From the NCBI GenBank assembly GCA_948099385.1, contig CANUEZ040000113.1, positions 10,118,501-10,182,500 of the forward strand: a DNA stretch of 64,000 nucleotides. The letters run 5' to 3'. This stretch comes from Fasciola hepatica (lineage: Eukaryota; Platyhelminthes; Trematoda; Plagiorchiida; Fasciolidae). The notes beneath the pieces were generated by a model. The model saw nothing but the letters and a program-made list of their open reading frames with translations, made no database searches and was not told the origin of the DNA. Shown one piece after another: positions 1 to 10,829 of this stretch (positions within the stretch are counted from its first letter, which is position 1; every line of letters begins with the position of its first letter). Both the position numbers and the translations under genes were made by a program.

Positions 1-98
1 GGATTTCAACTGCCGTGAAAGCAGTTCTCACGAGGATTGTGGGTTCATTGCTGAGGGATTTATTGTTATGTGCCTGTCTTTGTGAATTTGGCTATTAC

Positions 99-268
99 AT
101 GAACAAAATCGGCACGGTGTGCGCGCCCTTGAAAGGCTATGCTACAATGTTGGTCGCTTTTCGTTGGGATCATTTTGTTAACATATTTCTTTACGGTGAT
201 TTTATTCTCGCGAAAATATTCGAAACAGTTCAAGTTATCCTCAAAACACACGTCAACAATTCTTGGGT
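99..268 (-). CDS. possible internal exon, unknown protein
   Basis: The minus strand is open over this stretch and reads as ordinary protein, with three cysteines and charged residues (for example VCFEDNLNCFEYF). A GTAATA donor follows at its 3' side (position 98 downward). The upstream AG acceptor at 269-270 has a poor pyrimidine tract, so the 5' boundary is doubtful. It lies downstream, in minus-strand order, of the duplicated exon at 1933-2216 and could belong to the same gene. I do not recognise a family. A chance open frame is a real alternative. Confidence 0.22.
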
Positions 269-334
269 CTTCCACCATTAAATAACGATAATGTGAATCA
301 AAACCTTCACGTTAGGAGACGCAAAACAGCTCGA

Positions 335-1110
335 CGACAGTTAGGCCTTTATTGCACACCAACGGATTCTATGAGAGTTGCCAGAATTGTGTGTAACAAC
401 ATGCCTTCTCCGTTCTACAAGATTCCGAACATAGCTTACCCAGTTATGACTCGTGTCATCGGAAAAAACGTATGTGACATGCCTTAAGGAAACCGAGCTG
501 AATGTTGATATGGATGATCCTGTGGTCTGAATGGAAAATTATTCGCGCTTCCATCAGGATAGACAGAATTTCACCGAAACTGTGGTCACGCACCTCAGAC
601 TCCAAGTTGTGTAGCAAGTACAGTCTCATGTTTTCCTACAACTCTAAAAGAAATGACTGCGTATTCTTATTCCGCAGTCGTAGTTTCCTCGTTTTGAGCA
701 AAATATTATCACAAATGTTTAACTTGCACCACAAATCTCACAAAGCCCAGTTCCCGCGCGTGAATCATTCCCACCCTTTCATTTACCGTTGATAGATGGC
801 AAGCTTTACATTATTGTGGGAGATTTCATTCAAGCAACTTCCTATCTACTCTAGTCCAAAATATACTACAAGCGTGGTCGTTTATCCTACACAAATACTT
901 AACAGATCCGTTTTTGTCACCGTAACTTGTATAAAGAGGCCCATTCACAGTTCTACCGTGCTTTGTTCGGGTGAACGAGGTAAGTTTTCCAGTGAAAATT
1001 TGCTCGGAATCTTTCCGCAAGTGATCAAAAGCATTTCTCCCTTGTTCCTGTATAAACATGGTGTCAAAACAAGATGCTTCGGGGGTGAAAATCAACATGT
1101 GCAATTCGGA
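335..1110. repeat. direct duplication, copy A (diverged, decayed)
   Basis: This stretch aligns along most of its length with 1810-2620, about 1.47 kb downstream in the same orientation. Shared blocks include the runs around 350-420, 510-560, 600-780 and 880-980. Similarity is roughly 75-80 percent by eye, with small indels. On the minus strand it repeats the peptide of the exon at 1933-2216, but an internal stop, a frameshift and loss of the GTAAGG donor show that this copy no longer works as an exon. Confidence 0.65.
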
Positions 1111-1809
1111 TAACGAAGAAAACCTTGGTCATATAGTTTGATCAGAGGGAAAACAGATGAGAATTCTTGTTTCTCAAAATCCTTCAGACTTCTTGAATTC
1201 ATTTCAAATCAATTCACGAGATCGGTTGCAGTGTCTACTGAAGAGAAACAGGTATCGATCGCTGCCCGACCACAGTGACCTGCTGATTTACATGACGGTT
1301 CTCTGTTAACCACTAATAAGATTTAAGATTTCGTGTTTGTCGTAGCTATTTTGTTTCACAGTCCAGTCATCTGACTTCCAAATAGTCTTATTTTGTCACC
1401 GTTGATCTTGATCAGGCGTAGTATTACAAACAGCTGCTGGAGGTAATATTGAATTTCAAAGGAGAAGGGGCTTCTGGACCCAAGAAATACGAAGAAAGAT
1501 TGATGAATCCTTCACGCTGGAGCTTGATTACAATGAAGTTATTGCTTTTATTTGTTGGATAGTTTCGAAATCCACGATATCTCCACCAAACAGAGAGTAG
1601 AATCTTGTCATGCGATTACGATTTTCCAGAAAATCATGGTTGACTTCTGCATTGTTCCAATGTTGGCTGTCCAATGTCAACCGGAAGATGATTTCTTAAG
1701 GCCATTATATACTGTTATCTAAAGATAACGCTGCTTGTCATAGTAAACCCATAAATTCATCGAACATCAAGTTGGCTTGGTTGCCTGAGTACGCAAAATG
1801 CTGGGTGGC

Positions 1810-2620
1810 AGGTAGGTGTTAGTCGTACACCAACGGGTTATATGAGAGTTACCAGCATTGTGTGTAGCAGCATGCTCTCTCCGTTCAACAAGATTCCGAA
1901 CATAACTTATCTGTTTATAGATCTTTCCTTACAAATTTCGAGTGTGGCATGCCTTCTGGAAACCAGGCTGAATGGGTCCATGGATGATTCCGCAGTCGAA
2001 ATGGAAAGTTATCCGCGCTTCCGTCATGATAGACAAGTTCAATAGGAAAAGGGGCGTTGGCGTTGGCACGTTTGTCAAATACCAAGTTGTACAGCGGGTC
2101 TATTCTCATGTTTTCCCATCTCTTTAATGGTATCGACTGTGTATCTGTATTCTGTAGTCGGAAATTTTCCATTTTGACCAAAATATTATCACAAATGTTT
2201 AGAATGTTCCAAGAATCTCACAAAGCCTAAATAACTCGTTCTGTGAATCATTCCTATACTTTCTCGAACCGTTGCTAAATGGTAATTTTCATATTATTAT
2301 GGGTGACTTTATTACTGCATCTAGTTATCCATTCTCATTTTTGCATCTCAAGGATATTGTTGTTTTCCGACACGCTGTGACTCACAGTTGGATTCTACTC
2401 TCACTAATTATCCGGAACCATTTTCCGTCGGACTTACTTCTAGCCTTAGTATCAGTGGCCATGGTTCATTATATCTTCGTCCAAAATACAAACTAAGCAG
2501 ATCCATTTTTCTCACCGAAATGTGTCAAAAGGAAACCTTTACCTGTTTGAACCGTTTCTTGTTCCTGGAAGCTTCCTGGTTACAAAACACTTTTACTCAT
2601 TCCCTTCTAGTATACTATAC
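1810..2620. repeat. direct duplication, copy B (exon-bearing copy)
   Basis: This is the second copy of the duplication that begins near 335. It keeps an uninterrupted minus-strand reading frame and a good splice donor, whereas copy A has lost both. Between the two lies about 700 bases (1110-1810) with no similarity or gene that I can see. Confidence 0.65.
1933..2216 (-). CDS. putative internal exon, unknown protein
   Basis: The open minus-strand stretch is bounded by an AG at 2217-2218 and a strong GTAAGG donor just below 1933. The 284-base length leaves two bases and then 94 full codons, ending in phase 0. The peptide includes LNICDNILVKMENF, ENMRIDPLYNLVF and a region rich in H, W, F and P near HPWTHSAWFPEGMPHS. 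Homologous residues survive in the decayed copy at about 430-760, which implies past selection on the protein. No family is recognised, so no function is proposed. Confidence 0.4.
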
Positions 2621-3947
2621 GCACGCAGTTATGAACCACATTTTTATGCTTTGCTGTCCCACTGAAACGATTTTTTCTGTCTAGGGAGAGTGCTCTCCTA
2701 GTGTCTCAAATGGTTGCGCAGAAAGACAGAGTTAGCCTACAAAATGTGCAGCCCAAGCAATAGATTTTCATGGTGGATAAAATAATCACACGTCTGAAAT
2801 TCATATTCTCTCCACAGTTTCTCCACTCCGACAACATCAAAGACAGATGACAGAGGATCAAACGAATGTGTGATCGGGAGAAAAGAAGCCCTCTAACGAC
2901 ATGGGTGGTTAACGTCTGAATTCCCAGGTATTTCCTTGTTTGAACGACTCACTCCCATTTTTGATACTTCACCCATATTGAAAGTTTCACAGATCCGTAG
3001 GCCGTCACCATGGTATTGCAGCAAATAACAAATGAGAAACCAATTTATTATCAATGCTTGTTTCAATAGAGTCCGATCACGAAGGGGTTTAAGTATCCGG
3101 GTTTCTTCACTCACATTCATTGTAGATGCTTATTTTGTATGTTCGCTTTCGTTTCATGTACTACTAGGATACTAGCTTTACAACGATTGTGTTGGTGAAA
3201 AACATCGGATAATCAACCTAGGAATACACAATCATATTAATCTCAAGGAATATTCTACGGGTTCGGACAGTATCAAGTAAGAGAAAAGTGCTTTGGAGCA
3301 AAATAAGACTTTCACTCTGGGGGATGTGAAATCCTGTCTCGTGAATGTCATCGAAATAATGTGCGTGCTAGCTCAGCACACGATGATATAGGACGTTTTC
3401 GCAACGTTACTGTAGGTAAAAAGACACAGCAGATTCCTCTATAATTACCGAATTCGGATCTGTTGAAATTTCCCAACCGGGTCTGATTATGACAACTTGG
3501 ATTTGCATGAATAAAACAAATGTGCGTGTATTTAGACACGGGAACATCCCGATAAATGCTCGTTGAAGAAACACATGGCGGATGTGTCACCATCATTTTT
3601 GTTTTTCTCTGTTTCACCCAAGTAGTGATAAGTTCTGGTTGTGCCTGCATCTTCATCAGTCGTTACGAAAAGAAAACGAGCAGGTAATGGTTCATGTGGC
3701 TTCAATATCAAATTCATACTTTCCAATAAAACCCTTGAGTCTAATAATAGGTATGACATTGCTATTGAAGCTAAAAACCATACAGTTTTTTAAAGGATTT
3801 TGCATGTTTTTGCTTCATTCTGTGGAAGGAACTGATGATCACAGCTTCATCGCTCTTCGTCAGTAACCAAAACCTCTTTTGAATAAATGACCTGAATAAG
3901 TTCACTGGAGTGAAAACAGTTTGACAAATAAGCTTACTTTTAGTGTT
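2621..3947. other. no recognisable gene
   Basis: Only short open frames on both strands are present. One at 2893-3120 on the minus strand reads plausibly as protein but has no convincing splice sites. I see no repeat or element signature here. Confidence 0.4.
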
Positions 3948-4199
3948 TCATCTACTGATCATTAGCCACACATTATACAACTCGGGGAACAACTTTAGGA
4001 TAAGTGAACATCGGTCGTTTATGGTAAAACGAGGTACACTGGTGTGAGGAATGGGGTTGCGAGGTTTCACACACTGACAGGGTGAACCTACACTAGCTAC
4101 AAGAAGACATGGTCCATTTCTCTCAGTTATCCCTTCATCAGGATCAATGAAGACACTTGTCTCATCTGGATTTAGCTTATCTCTAGACCGAACATTCAT
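3948..4199 (-). CDS. possible exon, unknown protein
   Basis: The minus-strand open frame has protein-like composition: an acidic stretch DPDEGITERNGPC followed by VASVGSPCQCVKPRNPIPHTS with paired cysteines. An AG lies just before the DKLNPDETS portion, and a GT follows GPCLLVASVG, so the true exon may be only the first third. No family is recognised. It lies on the same strand as the exons at 1933-2216 and 99-268 and could be an upstream exon of that gene. Confidence 0.25.
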   Translation of the reverse strand: MNVRSRDKLNPDETSVFIDPDEGITERNGPCLLVASVGSPCQCVKPRNPIPHTSVPRFTINDRCSLILKLFPELYNVWLMISR

Positions 4200-4424
4200 G
4201 AGACACGTAAATGGTTTCTTGAAACCTTGACATTCCTAAGCAAATTCAGTCACTAAGTAGACTGAATTGAATAGCATTTACAATCTTCTGATAAGCTAGA
4301 AATTTCACTTACTTTAAAAGTGGGAAACGAATTAACTGAAACTCAACCCCACCGACCCATCACCAAAGAACACAATTCCTCACATAAACAAGTCACCCAA
4401 ACTGTCCACCTGATGAATCAGTCA

Positions 4425-4562
4425 TCTGTATGCCTACTTTTGCCTGCTTTGGGAGGCCTCTGACATATTCGCCACCTGTTCTTTTGTCTGTGGCCCTCGT
4501 TTGGTTCGTTCGTTCGCCTTGATGTTCACGCCGTTCCCTCGCCCCAGCATTCCCTGTTACAC
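4425..4562. repeat. short dispersed repeat, copy 1
   Basis: About 135 bases here match 39215-39352 in the same orientation at roughly 80-85 percent. The most conserved core is a CT-rich run around 4470-4515. The match stops sharply after the sequence CTGTTACA in this copy and CCGTTACA in the other. Downstream sequences are unrelated. It may be the end of a short mobile element; no coding content is seen. Confidence 0.6.
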
Positions 4563-4794
4563 CATCATTAGTTATTACCCAGATGACTGGCGATGTTCAA
4601 CATAATAGACTTTGGAATATTTAGATCCTGTGATGAATCTGAATAAACAATTCAGAGGGCAAACACTGCAAGAGAAGCTCCTTTCGGATACCTTCATCGG
4701 TCATGTACATATAAATGAGCATTGTGTGAGATGGTTTCAAATAGTCACATTGAATGAACTAACAAGGGCTATAAATTGATGGCAACTCGAAGGC

Positions 4795-5030
4795 GACATT
4801 GCGGTCATCTGTAATTCATCCATATCAGTTTTTGAGGATCATATGTTAGTCATCAAAACTGTGGTCAAATACAAAGTTTCCCGTCATGCGTTTGATTGTT
4901 TCATTGTTTCACTGACAATAGCAAACCTACCGCTACTAAACTTCGACATGATTTCAATTATTTCGTCTTTATATTCATCAATTTGCTTCTTTGGGTGTCG
5001 TACTTTACTATGGATGTTCAGTTGAAAGTG
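4795..5030 (+). pseudogene. decayed class A GPCR fragment (TM1-TM2)
   Basis: Translation of this stretch (SISVFEDHMLVIKTVV, then RHAFDCFIVSLTIANL) aligns residue by residue with TM1-TM2 of the receptor 1.2 kb downstream (ISVLVGNSLVFTTVV, RCAFDYFVASLAVADL), with about half the residues identical. The conserved Gly-Asn of TM1 is lost and the TM2 aspartate of LAVAD has become Asn. No TM3 or DRY-like region follows, and the frame soon meets stops. It is best read as the remnant of a tandem receptor duplication, or less likely a diverged first exon of a second receptor. Confidence 0.5.
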
Positions 5031-6041
5031 AATCACTCAACAATTCAGGCTTTCGTGACACGAGAGCACTTTCACATGGTGGCTATTCAATGGCTTCATA
5101 CAGTATTTGAAGTACAGAGGAATCAGTCAAAGTTCCGTAATGGTCTGTCAGATCTGGTATGGCAACTGAGCCACTGAAACAGAAGATTGAATGAATTAAG
5201 CTCAATACACGAGTTATCACTGCCCAAGTCTTTAAGCCACATCATTCGCCGATCAGAATAAACATCAATTGAAGTGCGATATCTGGCGGTAACATTTAAT
5301 CAAGCAAAATAATTGCAACAATTGTTGGTTATAAAGAATACGATATTCATCACGAAATCCAGTGGGACAAACTTTGAAGTGAACGGTTATGGCCCGTACA
5401 TATGATGAACAAAAGAACCAATGTACTACCAATGATCAATACCATAAAATATCTTCAATAATCCCATAGGTTTATTTGCCAATTACCCGTTACGTTGGAC
5501 TACACAGTTTGTCGGTTTTACCACCAGACTCGTATGCATTCAGCTTGAGAATAGAAAGCATAACCAATAAATTGGTAACAGGAATCAGAGATCTGAAATT
5601 ACTATTGCAAACCGAATCGAAACTCTCATTGACATGCTTTGCACGTATTACAGGAAGATTTCACTGGTGACTTTTTATTTCGAATGATTATCCCATCTGA
5701 CGTATGGATTTTAGGTAAGTGTACGATATATCATCCTGGAAAAACATTTTGGAGTATTAGAGTCTCAGTTAAACAGATTAAAATACCGAATACCAAAAGA
5801 ACTGTCTATTTTGGCGTCCAATTTGTTTGATTGTTACTCAAATAACCAATACGCAAAATAACATTGAACCAATCACACTGAGGGAGTGACCATTGGTTAA
5901 CAGTTTAAATGTTTGTTATGCACTAGAGTCTGATAAAAACAAAGAATTTCTATTGACACATTCAACAGCGGAGAATTCCAACGGAAGTTAATTGTGTTTC
6001 TCAAGTTGGTAAACCGACATTCACCCTGAAGATGGTGTCAA
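5031..6041. other. intergenic, no recognisable gene
   Basis: Short open frames at 5476-5670 and 5639-5830 show no family signature. The stretch lies directly upstream of the receptor and probably contains its promoter or 5' UTR, but I see no defined motif. Confidence 0.4.
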
Positions 6042-6800
6042 ATGCCCAGTAACATGGAGAAGATAATTAGCCACAATCATTCCGTGACAACCCAAGGCTA
6101 CACCGTGACCAACGCCACTCTGTCGAAACTGACTGAAGTCGTCCAGACGAATAATTGGTCAATTATGACCAACGGTTCATTATGTGCCATGTACATCATC
6201 CTTCTCATATCAGTGCTTGTGGGAAACAGTTTGGTCTTCACGACCGTGGTCACATGCCAACGTTTCCGTTGTGCATTTGATTATTTTGTTGCATCACTAG
6301 CAGTGGCAGACCTGTTGATGGTGTTTGGACCAATCCCACTAGGAAGTATATTTGTATATTACGGGTACTGGCCATTCAAACACCAGGGGTGGTGTGATTT
6401 TTGGATGGGATCATTCATCTTCTTGGGCACAGCCTCGATGTATAACTTAGCGTCCATATCGGTGGATCGTTTGATAGCATGCGTACATCCTATTTGTTAT
6501 AGGGCCTCGCATATGAGAACGCGTGTTATTACACTGATCACAATTTCGTGGACGATTCCGTTTATTTTATTGCTTATATATCACATTCCAATGGAACGAT
6601 ATCAATCAGTGATGGGGGCAAATGTTTTGGTCGATTGGATTTGAACGTCCGCACATCCAATATGTTGATTGCATTTGCCATTCCTGGCTCGGTGATCACT
6701 GTATCTAATCTGTGCACTATACGTGTGCTTCACGAACGTCATCGTGGAAATATTAGCAGCAGACGAAATACGACGATCTTTTCCTCTAATCTTGGTCAAC
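6042..6800 (+). CDS. class A (rhodopsin-family) GPCR, N-terminus to TM5, with frame break
   Basis: A seven-helix receptor starts at the first Met in frame. The N-terminal tail carries four N-glycosylation sequons (N12, N24, N38, N44). TM1 has the GN motif (N62), TM2 has LAVAD (D90), and the first extracellular loop has W110. C118 is the TM3 disulfide cysteine, followed by SVDRL in place of DRY, and TM4 has W170. The frame then closes at 6644, but the reading continues in the next frame with the loop-2 cysteine (GKCFG) and TM5 (AFAIPGSVITV). The shift maps to a run of five G at 6614-6618. Overall pattern resembles biogenic amine receptors, but position 3.32 is Phe125 rather than the amine-binding Asp. 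The third intracellular loop after about 6725 is not resolvable. It may be a recent pseudogene or a sequencing indel. Confidence 0.75.
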
Positions 6801-7140
6801 GCAGAGTTCCCAGTGGATGGCCTCGATGGTGCACATCTCGAACAAAATGGAATTCCACGCGACAGAATTCGTATTTGGAAAGCGGGGGCCACCTACAAAC
6901 CTCGAATATAGTCCCGCACCGACATCCCATTTCACTTCAGTTCACACTGGTCATGTTTGCGCTTATAAATCCAAATATTGTACGATTATCTATTATACGT
7001 AGATTTGTGGAAGCTTATTCCAGTCATTAGGGTTCACACAACGAAGTCCGAGGAAATCTAACTAGTTGGAGGACGTGGAATAGGGCTCAAACTCCAACAA
7101 CGCTCCGATTGACTGCTGGTGCGAGTCCAAGGTCGAGAAG

Positions 7141-7283
7141 GTAAAAGATTTTGATTTTTAAATCTCAGTTTTCGCTTTAAGCCTCAAACCCTCAAACTCC
7201 GGAAACGTATCAGGAGATGCCTACAGTGTGCAACCTGAAGTAAGCTGCATTAGATTGATAATGAAAAATTTATTAGTTTTCAG
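7141..7283 (+). other. probable intron within GPCR third intracellular loop
   Basis: The segment begins GTAAAA after AAG and ends TTATTAGTTTTCAG, a good flatworm-like acceptor, directly before the exon coding TM6 and TM7. The 3' boundary is well supported. The 5' boundary is tentative because the upstream loop-coding frame is unclear and the phases I tried do not match cleanly. Confidence 0.4.
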
Positions 7284-7741
7284 GGGCGAAATCTCCGGTA
7301 CAAGCTGGGTCTAATCAGCCAGATCTGAATGTATCGAAAGCCAGTTCAACTGTTCAACGTTCTGTCGGATTGGGCAAGCTACAAGGCAAAAGGAATGTTT
7401 TCGTAAACTTTCGCTCCTGCATGGAACAACGTACAAATCGCATTCTGTTTGTCGTGATTACGTGTTTCTTCATCTGTTGGACTCCACTCATGACGTTTTA
7501 CTCTTTTGGAGCTATTCAAACCATCTTTTTCAAACCTCTAGTAAGGGAACTTCTGTTTTGGGTGGCCTTCGCTAACAGTGCTTGTAATCCAATTATTTAT
7601 GCGTTTCTGGACAAACGTTATAAAGAAGCGTTCAAACGGTTTCTGCCTCGCCAATGGGAAATGAGTACATATTTCGTCCTCCCCACTTGTTTCACGAATA
7701 GTTCATTGGTAATATATCTTATTTTTGGAAGAATTTCTTGA
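7284..7741 (+). CDS. class A GPCR 3' exon: TM6, TM7 and C-tail
   Basis: The exon opens after a TTTTCAG acceptor and stays in frame to a stop. It encodes the end of the third intracellular loop (basic, Ser-rich) and TM6 with the CWTP motif (FFICWTPLMTFYSF). TM7 has NPIIY (ANSACNPIIYAF), and an amphipathic helix 8 follows (DKRYKEAFKRF). These are the hallmark switch motifs of family A receptors and match biogenic-amine-type receptors best. The C-tail after helix 8 is short. With the upstream exon it would give a complete seven-helix protein, apart from the frame break at 6614-6618. The ligand is not predictable from what is visible. Confidence 0.8.
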
Positions 7742-9195
7742 CAAGTTGTATCTTTGTTATTTGTGAAATTCTTATGTAATACAAAATATTTTCATCAGTA
7801 AATTCCGTAATTCGACTGAATGACGGGCTTAACTGTTCCCTAATAATTGCAGAAAAAATCTTGAATATGTAAAGGCTGTGTAAAGCAACTGCGAATCAGC
7901 TCCCGTGTCTATTATTCTGTTTCAATAATTTAACCACTCAGCAAATCGGGCGGTGCTCAACAGGGGTGCTAGGTTCTCCAACTAAAAAAACATGTAGTAC
8001 CGTTTCCCATGGCTTGCATTATTTCGTCTGGTCTTTTAACAAATGTGCTCTGCGTTAACGGATATTTGTACACAATTCAGCTCATACCGATCGGCTCACT
8101 TCACGTAGTTTTCCCGGTGCACGCAATGCTGGTACAGACGAATGACGCTCCAGCTGAGACGTTTGAACTCTCAACAAACAACGTAGGAGAATCGATTAAA
8201 AAGATTGTGCCTTTCGAGCGAGACTGACTTTAAGACGGACAACAGATGTGAGGGTGAAACTGAAAGCGAGGCAAGCGATCTAAAATGAAGTGAAACACAA
8301 GAGTCGTGCTTGGTTACTAGTTTGTCAGGTGAGATCAGCCAAAAACATCTGATTCCAGTGAAGATAACTGGATTTGGAATTCGAACAGAGTAGAAGAGAA
8401 CCGAGTGTTCCACGTCCTTTTGTGTGTTAATCATCATGATTGATAGCGGATAGTCAACGCATATTTGGCAAATTTGTAAACGGAGAGTTGTTGCTAGACC
8501 ATTACTATTTATTTATATATCCTTAATACAACCACTGCTATCCACGGCTTACCCGTTTTGTGTATACAGGTTCAATCCGTCATGCGTTATCTTCCATAAA
8601 AACCACGGAGGATACCTTAACACTCATTGAAAATAACTTCAATAGATTTAAAATAATGGGTTCAAGATAGGTACAATCTCCAGTGCACATGAAACATGAG
8701 AGAATCATTTTGTCACATATGCTAACTCTAGGACATGTTCTGGAACACAGACATACCATTGAAGATCCACAACTCCTGTGTTTATTGGACTGGATGCAGT
8801 ATGAGAGGCAATTTACTCGATGCTTAACTATTTGCCGAGTTGGTGTCTACGGCCATCTTTCATCAAGCTACAGAGGTGCCCTTTATTGTCAACAACTTTC
8901 ACCGTCAATAGCCTTTCTTTCCAAAATTTAACTGTATATGATTCTTTAATCAGTTCTATTCTCGAGTGAGAATAACAGCCTGAATAAATATCAGAGATGA
9001 AGACCGCCTAAATTGCATTGTGCACAATGCCCTGTTCTAATTGGTGAACATTCAGGCTATTTTCACTCCAACTAAAAAGATCAATATTTTTGAAGCACAA
9101 AACATTTCGAATATTTCTTTAACCAACTGTCTTCGCGGAATCCAACGTCATGGGACGTGGAAGCTCGAATAAATCGAGATTCCTTGATCCAGAAA
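7742..9195. other. no recognisable gene
   Basis: AT-rich sequence with short chance open frames on both strands. I see no element signature, splice-bounded exon or structural RNA. Confidence 0.4.
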
Positions 9196-9219
9196 GTCAA
9201 CACAGATGCATTTCATCTC

Positions 9220-9495
9220 TTCGGTAAAGAGTACAACCTGGGAATCGTCGTCCCAGTTTTTCGTATCCTTTCGAAGGTTACAGCATCTCTTATGCCTTTA
9301 CATTTTCAATGATTTCACTCTCGTGGAAATTAATTTTTCGTTCTGAATCGTCCCGTCCTTTTCAGCTCGGGTCTTTGTAAACTTGGAATCATCATTCAAT
9401 ATCGTCATCACCTTCTCTGTATAATTCAATTGATTAGGGTGTACAATACGCACGCCTTTATCCTGTGAGTAGGAAGGGTCATCAATGGAACCCAT
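9220..9495 (-). mobile_element. Penelope-like element, inverted 5' segment of the RT gene
   Basis: On the minus strand this reads as the N-terminal part of a PLE reverse transcriptase. It has the DKG block (SQDKGVRIVHP), then YTEKVMTILNDDSKFT, and after a frame break RIRKTGTTIPRLYSLPK, which is the fingers-region motif of PLE RT. It abuts, head to head, the plus-strand remainder of a PLE beginning at about 9487. The junction-proximal end is the 5'-most part of the element, the arrangement produced by twin priming. Confidence 0.7.
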
Positions 9496-10560
9496 ATTTG
9501 CTCATATTTTTATGGCAAAATTGAAAATAACCAGCTCAAGTTAACAATGGAAGAATACGCCTTATACAAACGGTATGTTGATAATATCTTATGTGTATTA
9601 AATAACAAAGTTGATACAAATATACTACTCAACAGATTTAACGCAGCCCATCCAAGTGTTCAATTCACTCTGGAACAAGAAAAGGAAACCAGTTTACCGT
9701 AATTAGATGTTTGTGTAGGCCGTCAAAGTGATGGTTCCATTCAGTTGTCAATGCCCAGGAATGCAACTTGGAACGATCAGTATACTCATTTTAACAGTTT
9801 CATACCACTCAAAGCGGGAAGAAATCTAGTGCGCCGCTTGGTTAATTGGGCATGGAAAATCTGTACGGAAGACAATAGGATATTAACTCCGTATCCTCAT
9901 GAGTGTTTCCCGGAAAACGACTCTTTGATAAGACGATGCAACGACATGAAGATAGACCAAGACAGACAGCAGTCGAAAAGAAACCCGTATTTCTCCGGTC
10001 ACCATTCAAAGAAGATACGGAAACTGAAGTTATTCAACGAAGACTGACAGGAGCAGTCAGTAGAACATTCTACGCTGCACAGCTACAAAATATGTTCTAG
10101 TCAAAACCGATCATGTTTTCGACTGAAGGTTGGGTGCCAGATTCTGCAGCATCATTATGTGTGTATTCATTCACCTGTTCCTGTGAAACCAGGTACATTG
10201 GATGCACGAACTCGCGCTTATCCGAACGTGTTCGTTAACACCACTGGGCTTGGCAGAACACCAGAACAATTAAGACAATTACAAATGTTGTGTGTTCACA
10301 ATGTGCTGAGTCAAACCACTCAGTATAGGTGATAAACGCTTTTCGCACCATTTACGAAGTCCGGAGCAAGCAATCAAGACTAGTCAAGTGTGGCATCTTA
10401 GCCGCAGCCGCAGCCTTGAATATTTATCTCTGCAATCCTCCCCTGTATTCTCAGAAACTATTTGTGCAAGCACTTAAGCTTCCATGGCCCACTTCTTGTT
10501 CCCGAACACGTGTGCAACCACTCGAACATTCTTCACTGTGATCAATTTTACATGCAGAAG
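9487..10560 (+). mobile_element. Penelope-like element, RT palm to GIY-YIG (decayed)
   Basis: The plus strand gives the RT block EPIFAHIFMAKLK, then the catalytic box as YVDN instead of YVDD. A stop follows at about 9701, then LDVCVGRQSDGS and the thumb and linker regions. The GIY-YIG endonuclease is visible as YSFTCSCETRYIGCT (about 10165), with a stop in the R-x2-EH segment. Its C-terminal block ends in CNPPLYSQKLFVQALKLPW near 10490. Stops, frameshifts and the lost catalytic Asp show the copy is dead. Coding is followed by a 3' end like those at 44.6 and 46.8 kb. Confidence 0.8.
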
Positions 10561-10760
10561 CACTGGTGCACAGACAGATTTGGATGATCATTCCGCTTTG
10601 TTGTTTTGAGTCATATTTAATGTTATGTATTGGTATGATTAGAAATCACTGAAAAAGAGCTAGTTCGCCAGGCTCTTCTTTCTTCACTGTGTTCTTTGGG
10701 ATTTTTCGTACAGATTACGTACGGAACATGGAGGCTGTTCCAAAAGATGTATGTAGCAGA
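10560..10760 (+). mobile_element. PLE 3' untranslated end
   Basis: The stretch holds the sequence TATTGGTATGATTA followed by a GAGC-TAGTTCGCCA block and a GTGTTCTTTGGGATTTTTCG block. Related blocks in the same order occur at about 44650-44750 and 46815-46910, each near PLE material. I infer the shared 3' end of one PLE family. Confidence 0.5.
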
Positions 10761-10829
10761 GAGATAGAAATACCAAGTCTAGAATGAATCATCTAATATC
10801 ATGAGCAGTTGCCACTTAAGGATGAGATT

